Source: Pontiellaceae bacterium B12227
GTDB lineage: Bacteria; Verrucomicrobiota; Kiritimatiellia; Kiritimatiellales; Pontiellaceae
Assembly (NCBI GenBank): GCA_029432775.1
Contig: JAROAZ010000012.1
Coordinates: 1-64,000, forward strand
DNA length: 64,000 bases
Reading direction: 5' to 3'
Part shown: positions 59,953 to 64,000 of the stretch, piece after piece
Position numbering within the stretch: position 1 is the first letter of the stretch
How the letters are laid out: the number at the start of each line of letters is the position of its first letter
Notes under the pieces: model-generated
Databases searched by the model: none
The model's input: the letters and a program-made list of their open reading frames with translations, nothing else
What the model was told of the DNA's origin: nothing
Program-made: the position numbers and the translations under genes

Positions 59953-60933
59953 TCAGGCGGCCGAGAATAAAAGCGATTGGCATTTTGTATTAACGGTTTC
60001 GACGGGAAGCTGTTCGAAGCTTTCCGGGCCGTTTGTCTGAATGACCCATTCCTCGTGCTGATACAAATTGGCCTGCCCCTGAAGACAATTGTTCATCAGC
60101 ATCAATACGCGTTTTCCTTGAGCCAAGGCCAGATGCGTCATGCCGGTGTCTCCCCCGATCATCATCGAGGATAAGTGCATCAGTCCGGCGGAAACCAGCA
60201 GGGGCGTTCCGGTGAAAACGGGGAAGCCCTTTTCGCGTGCCGGCTCCAGGCAGAGGGCATCATTCGAGCCGCCGCCGAACAGGACTTGAATCCCGTGGTC
60301 GCGCCAGTATTCCGCGACGGCCAGATATTTTGTGAAGGGCCAGTTCTTTTTGGAACTGCTGGTGCAGGGCTGGATATACAGCGCGGGCTTTTCCGGGTTC
60401 AGATCGGATTGTATGAACAGTTCTTTTGCCTGAGCGACAGCATAATCCGGGACGGAGAACTTATTTTCCGGGTCAGGAATTCGGAGTCCGCAGGTGCGCA
60501 GCAATAAAAGATCCCTGTCGATAGGGTGTTTGCTTCCATCTCGGGCAATACTCCGGGTGTAGGCCCATTTCCGACCCCAACTGTAGATCGTGCCCCAGCG
60601 GTTCCGGGCGCCAGTCAGCCAGGAGAGCCAGGCCGTTTCGCCGTAACACTGCAGATCCACCACCAAGGAAAATTTTCCTGCGCGGAGGCGATAGATCAAT
60701 TTGCACAATTCCGGCAGGGCGCTTAACGGATGGGTGATTTTTTTCTGATCAATGGTCAGGACCTCGTCCACATCTTCAAACCCTTCCAGCAGGGCGGCAT
60801 TGGAGCAACGGGTGAGGTAGGTTATGCGGGAATCCGGAAAGTTTTCACGCACCGCATGAACTGCCGGAAGGGTGAGGATGATGTCTCCGATGGATCGCAG
60901 GCGAATGATTAAAATATTGGTGCGATTCTTCAT
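59953..60933 (-). CDS. Glycosyltransferase family 9 (heptosyltransferase-like)
   Basis: The 326-residue product begins with NILIIRLRSIGDIILTLPAV, the GT9 signature, followed by NFPDSRITYLTR, YIQPCTSSSKKNWPFTKYLAVAEYW and MIGGDTGMTHLALAQGKRVL, as in RfaF/WaaF/RfaC. It probably adds a heptose or similar sugar to the lipopolysaccharide core at the inner membrane. It is a single gene convergent with the SGNH hydrolase gene (23 bp between stops). No other LPS gene is nearby. Confidence 0.9.
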   Translation of the reverse strand: MKNRTNILIIRLRSIGDIILTLPAVHAVRENFPDSRITYLTRCSNAALLEGFEDVDEVLTIDQKKITHPLSALPELCKLIYRLRAGKFSLVVDLQCYGETAWLSWLTGARNRWGTIYSWGRKWAYTRSIARDGSKHPIDRDLLLLRTCGLRIPDPENKFSVPDYAVAQAKELFIQSDLNPEKPALYIQPCTSSSKKNWPFTKYLAVAEYWRDHGIQVLFGGGSNDALCLEPAREKGFPVFTGTPLLVSAGLMHLSSMMIGGDTGMTHLALAQGKRVLMLMNNCLQGQANLYQHEEWVIQTNGPESFEQLPVETVNTKCQSLLFSAA

Positions 60934-61147
60934 GATTTTCTTCCCATAGGTTTAAGACGGCCCATCCTTGCGGGCGGGCTCTGCGTCTCATGATTAACAG
61001 CCGTGGTTTTGTTCATGGCCAAAAGGTAGTGCCGCGTAGTCAGGGGAGGCAATGCGATGAACTTAACCATTTCGTCATGTTCGGTGGATTGCTCTGGTCG
61101 GGGTTCAACTGGTATATACTTTGCGTTTCCGACGGAGAGGATGGCTC

Positions 61148-61822
61148 GTGGATATTTTGCTGATAGAAGATGATCAGAAGATCGCACTGTTTGTGCTGAA
61201 GGGGTTGCGCCAGGCCGGCTACACGGTTGAGCATGCTGCCCGTGGCGACGACGGACTGCAGAGTGCGCTCGCTGGTGGCTACTCCTTGCTCATTGTCGAT
61301 CTCATGCTGCCCGGAATGGATGGGCTGCAGCTTATTCAGCAGTTCCGGGAATCCCGGCAGAATACACCGATTCTGATTCTGAGTGCAAAAAGTGATGTTG
61401 AGGACCGGGTGCTCGGCCTGCGCGTCGGGGCGGATGATTATTTGGTTAAACCGTTTTCGTTTGCGGAGCTACTGGCCCGAGTGGAAGCCCGGCTGCGGCG
61501 CTACGACCAGCATCCGCCGATGGAACTTTGCGTGGCCAATCTGCGGGTGGATATTCTGCGCAATAAAGTGTTTCGGGATGCCGACGAAATTTTGCTCCAA
61601 CCGCTGGAATATATGCTGCTGGTCTATCTCATGCGGCAGGTGGACCGGGTAGTTTCGAAAGATACGATTCTGCAGCAGGTCTGGCAGTACAATGCGGGTT
61701 CGATGACCAATGTGGTCGAGGCACGGATCTGCCAGCTGCGCGATAAGATTGACCGTTTATATGAACCCAAGCTGATTCATACGGTAAGGGGAGCCGGCTA
61801 TGCACTCACCATCAAAGAGTAA
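61148..61822 (+). CDS. OmpR-family response regulator (CusR/QseB-like)
   Basis: The 224-residue regulator has the receiver (DILLIEDDQKI, DLMLPGMDG with the phospho-acceptor Asp, SAKSDVEDRVLGL, DDYLVKPFSFAELLARVEARLRR) and the winged helix (QPLEYMLLVYLMRQVDRVVSKDTI, NVVEARICQLRDKID, HTVRGAGYALTI). The start is GTG at 61148, preceded by GAGAGGATGG; an in-frame codon at 61121 lacks a site. It overlaps the kinase gene by 23 nt. The stimulus is unknown; the receiver and DNA-binding parts resemble the metal- or envelope-stress-sensing subgroup. Confidence 0.9.
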   Translation: MDILLIEDDQKIALFVLKGLRQAGYTVEHAARGDDGLQSALAGGYSLLIVDLMLPGMDGLQLIQQFRESRQNTPILILSAKSDVEDRVLGLRVGADDYLVKPFSFAELLARVEARLRRYDQHPPMELCVANLRVDILRNKVFRDADEILLQPLEYMLLVYLMRQVDRVVSKDTILQQVWQYNAGSMTNVVEARICQLRDKIDRLYEPKLIHTVRGAGYALTIKE

Positions 61823-63488
61823 AAAGCCTCGCTCCTTCCGCTTCCGGACCGTGTTATACAGCCTCGGGCTCACTCTGGTGCTGCTTGCGGTCACTTCCGG
61901 AATCAGTATATTCATGGTCCATCAGCGACTGCGTTCAGACGCCCTGGTCCAACTGGATCGGGTCATGGGGTTCCTGACGGAAAAATATGTTGGGACTTCC
62001 CCCGATCACGAACCGCAGGTTCTCCGGATGAGCAAATGGCCGGCTGAGGTTCAGGCCTCGTTTCGCCAGAATTTTCCACAGGCCAGAATCGCTGTAATCG
62101 AGGTGGAGAGCCAGCACGATGGACAGGGCTATGAGGTGATTGCGTCCACCGGGACGCAGCGGTTGGAGATTCTGATATCGAAGGCGGGGAAGATGTGGGT
62201 CGCCCATTCGGAATCGATGGACGAGGTATTCCGTATTCTGGAAGCGTCCATCATACACCCGCTCAGCGATACCGCTGCTTCGGGGATTGCTTTGCTGCTG
62301 CTGGATCCGGCGGGGAAAATCATTGGAGGAAGTGCCGGGGATATGTTCCCGCTGGAGCAAGTCGATTTCCTGCACCGTCAGCTCGAAACCCTTGAAAACG
62401 TCCGCTCTTCCGGTCGCGGGCAGAGCGTTTTCGTGGCGCGCAGAATGTATGATGGAAACATCCTTTGTGTATCGGACGACTTTTCTTCCGGCCTGTTGGA
62501 ACTGCGCCGCTGGGGTATTTTTCTGTTAAGCCTGTTGGTGGCGTTTATTCCTTTCAGCCTGATTGCCGGTTTGTTCCTTTCGCACCATGCGATGGAAGGG
62601 GTTAAACGGGTTGCCGAGGCCGCCCGTGCATTTGATGCAGGCCATTTGCAGCAACGGGTGCATAGCCGCAGGGCTGGCGCCGAGGTGGAGGAACTGTGCC
62701 GCTCTTTCAATACCATGGCGTCCCGGATTGAACAGCTCGTACGGGAACTGCGCGAGGTGACCGCCAACATCGCTCACGACATTCGAACGCCGATTACGCG
62801 CATCCGCGGGCTGGTGGAAACCATGGACTGGAATGCAGCCTCCGAGGCCGAACGCGAGGAAACCGCGGGCATGGTGATTGCGGAATGCGATCAGCTGACG
62901 CCGCTGGTCACTGATATTCTGGATGTGGCCCGTGCGGAAACCGGCGTGCTGGAATTGCAGCGTGACTCCATTGATGTGCGCACAGAACTGGAAAAATCAA
63001 TCGAGATTTTTTCAGCCTCTGCAGATGTGAAAGACATAACTCTTTCGCACGCATTCCCGTCGGAGTCGATTTGTGTGAGCGGGGATCGGAGTAAAATTCA
63101 ACGGGTGATCTCCAATCTGCTGGATAACGCCATCAAGTACACCCCGCCCGGAGGCCGGGTTGAGGTGCGGCTTTTTCAGGATAAAAAACAGGCTGTTTTT
63201 GAAGTGGCTGATAATGGGCCGGGCATCGCGAAGGCCGATCGGGCCTCTGTTTTCGAGCGCTTTAACCGCAGCGGGGACAGCCGAACGGTTGCAGGCAACG
63301 GACTCGGTCTGAGTCTCGTAAAGGCATTTGTTGAGCTGCATGGAGGGGGTGTGCGGCTTGAAGCCGTCAAGCCGCACGGATGCGCCTTCGTGGTCTGCTT
63401 GCCACTGGAAAAACGGAAAAGAGGCTGGAATCTCAAGGGCATTTCGTGGCCGCGCCGAAAAGAGTCCGGCTGTCAGCAGAATGCCTGA
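61800..63488 (+). CDS. Histidine kinase partner of the 61148 regulator
   Basis: The 562-residue kinase has two membrane segments (about 16-38 and 236-258) enclosing a roughly 195-residue periplasmic sensor, then HAMP (VAEAARAFDAGHLQQRV), HisKA with TANIAHDIRTPITRIRGL, and HATPase with NLLDNAIKYTPPGG, VADNGPGI and GNGLGLSLVKAFVELHGG. The first His-box has HDIRTP, as in CusS-like kinases. It starts inside the end of the regulator gene. A basic tail (EKRKRGWNLKGISWPRRKES) extends past the kinase core. Confidence 0.9.
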   Translation: MHSPSKSKKPRSFRFRTVLYSLGLTLVLLAVTSGISIFMVHQRLRSDALVQLDRVMGFLTEKYVGTSPDHEPQVLRMSKWPAEVQASFRQNFPQARIAVIEVESQHDGQGYEVIASTGTQRLEILISKAGKMWVAHSESMDEVFRILEASIIHPLSDTAASGIALLLLDPAGKIIGGSAGDMFPLEQVDFLHRQLETLENVRSSGRGQSVFVARRMYDGNILCVSDDFSSGLLELRRWGIFLLSLLVAFIPFSLIAGLFLSHHAMEGVKRVAEAARAFDAGHLQQRVHSRRAGAEVEELCRSFNTMASRIEQLVRELREVTANIAHDIRTPITRIRGLVETMDWNAASEAEREETAGMVIAECDQLTPLVTDILDVARAETGVLELQRDSIDVRTELEKSIEIFSASADVKDITLSHAFPSESICVSGDRSKIQRVISNLLDNAIKYTPPGGRVEVRLFQDKKQAVFEVADNGPGIAKADRASVFERFNRSGDSRTVAGNGLGLSLVKAFVELHGGGVRLEAVKPHGCAFVVCLPLEKRKRGWNLKGISWPRRKESGCQQNA

Positions 63489-63560
63489 TATTGAAGAGGA
63501 TATTTGACAACGGGGTTTCTGCACGCATACTCTTTTCTCCTCAAATTAAGGAAAACGTTC

Positions 63561-64000
63561 ATGAGTGAGTTTGCACAGATCCCCATGCAGTTTGTCGGCC
63601 CCCTAAAGGTGTCTGGCCCGGTAATTGAAGGCGACTATGAGGTGCCGCTGGCCACCTACGAAACGCCGCTTTGGCCATCGGTCAACCGCGGGGCCCGGGT
63701 TTCGATGAATTGCGAGGGCGGGATCAAGTGCACCGTGGTCGACGACCGGATGACCCGCTCGGTGCTCTTCGAAGCACCCGATGCCACGGAAGCTTTCCAG
63801 GCATTGGAAAAAATCAAAGCCGATTTTCCAAACCTTGGAAAGGTGGTGGAGGGGACCAGCCGGTTTGCAAAACTGATCAACATCAATTCCCAGATCGCCG
63901 CGAACCTGCTCTTTATCCGCTTTGAGTTTACCACCGGCGATGCCTCCGGCCATAACATGTGCACCCAGGCGGCCGAAGCGTTGATGAACCATATTCTTGC
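63561..64000 (+). CDS. Hydroxymethylglutaryl-CoA reductase, N-terminal part
   Basis: Only about 146 residues are present before the window ends. They include VPLATYETPLWPSVNRG, which holds the catalytic Glu of the family, DDRMTRSVLFEAPDA, GTSRFAKLINI and RFEFTTGDASGHNMCTQAAEAL, the conserved GDA-G-N loop of HMG-CoA reductase. It makes mevalonate for isoprenoids. AAGGA lies 10 nt before the ATG. The short N-terminus resembles the soluble form. Two dispersed palindromes lie in it, at 63795 and 63826. Confidence 0.85.
   Translation, partial: MSEFAQIPMQFVGPLKVSGPVIEGDYEVPLATYETPLWPSVNRGARVSMNCEGGIKCTVVDDRMTRSVLFEAPDATEAFQALEKIKADFPNLGKVVEGTSRFAKLININSQIAANLLFIRFEFTTGDASGHNMCTQAAEALMNHIL
63795..63809. 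repeat. Dispersed palindrome in the HMG-CoA reductase gene (1)
   Basis: TTCCAGGCATTGGAA, encoding FQALE. Confidence 0.65.
63826..63840. repeat. Dispersed palindrome in the HMG-CoA reductase gene (2)
   Basis: TTCCAAACCTTGGAA, 31 bp after the first copy and in another reading frame, encoding FPNLGK. Confidence 0.65.

Overview
The window looks like a piece of a PVC-superphylum bacterial chromosome, most likely a Kiritimatiellota/Verrucomicrobiota-type marine anaerobe. This is an inference from gene content: a GreA-type factor of about 705 residues with a long N-terminal extension (the chlamydial type), a Ser/Thr kinase carrying a formylglycine-enzyme (FGE)-like C-terminal domain next to a kinase-less sibling, a DUF1080 protein, an SGNH hydrolase and an HMG-CoA reductase. 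No rRNA and no CRISPR array is present; one tRNA-Leu(CAG) is.

Layout. 1-1.2 kb: end of a SIMPL-domain gene and a LysM lipoprotein. 1.3-12.9 kb (minus strand): a six-gene composite defence operon, hsdM-hsdS-MORC-like GHKL ATPase/nuclease-DUF262/DUF1524-hsdR-YgjP-type metallopeptidase. 12.9-17.9 kb: an AT-richer accessory stretch with a SUFU-domain gene, two unrecognised genes and small ORFs, punctuated by the intergenic palindrome TTGGAACGGCGTTCCAA. 17.9-29.5 kb: tRNA-Leu, long greA, FGE-like protein, kinase-FGE, HemF-like protein, Prc protease, pgi. 29.5-36.3 kb: a second type I R-M locus (hsdR-X-hsdS-hsdM), where X fuses a REP-associated tyrosine transposase (RAYT) to a DprA/SLOG-like domain. 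36.4-58.4 kb: a phosphate regulon, with pstCAB-phoU, pstS, an OprP-like porin, two Na/Pi cotransporters and phoBR. It is interrupted by plus-strand cargo: DUF1080, DUF2293, a TetR unit, DUF3795, a tag-tfoX-ycaQ repair operon, and an ABC exporter with a GNAT-like protein. 58.5-64 kb: SGNH hydrolase, GT9 glycosyltransferase, a second two-component system, and the start of HMG-CoA reductase.

How the genes work together. The first R-M operon is a stack of at least three restriction-like activities behind one promoter. The pho genes share direct CTAAC-type repeats in 11-bp phase, probably PhoB sites, upstream of pstC, pstS, the porin and both cotransporters. Two small-repeat families deserve attention. 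A 15-bp palindrome, TTCCARNNNYTGGAA, occurs exactly at 14 places in genes and terminators, 13 of them right of 17.9 kb. About 100-bp elements bounded by inverted TTGTAGGGC ends lie next to, and 10 kb from, the RAYT gene. The strongest candidates for something undescribed are the RAYT-DprA fusion inside an R-M operon, the MORC/DUF262-loaded R-M operon, the dispersed palindrome, and the unrecognised genes at 13.7-17.3 kb.
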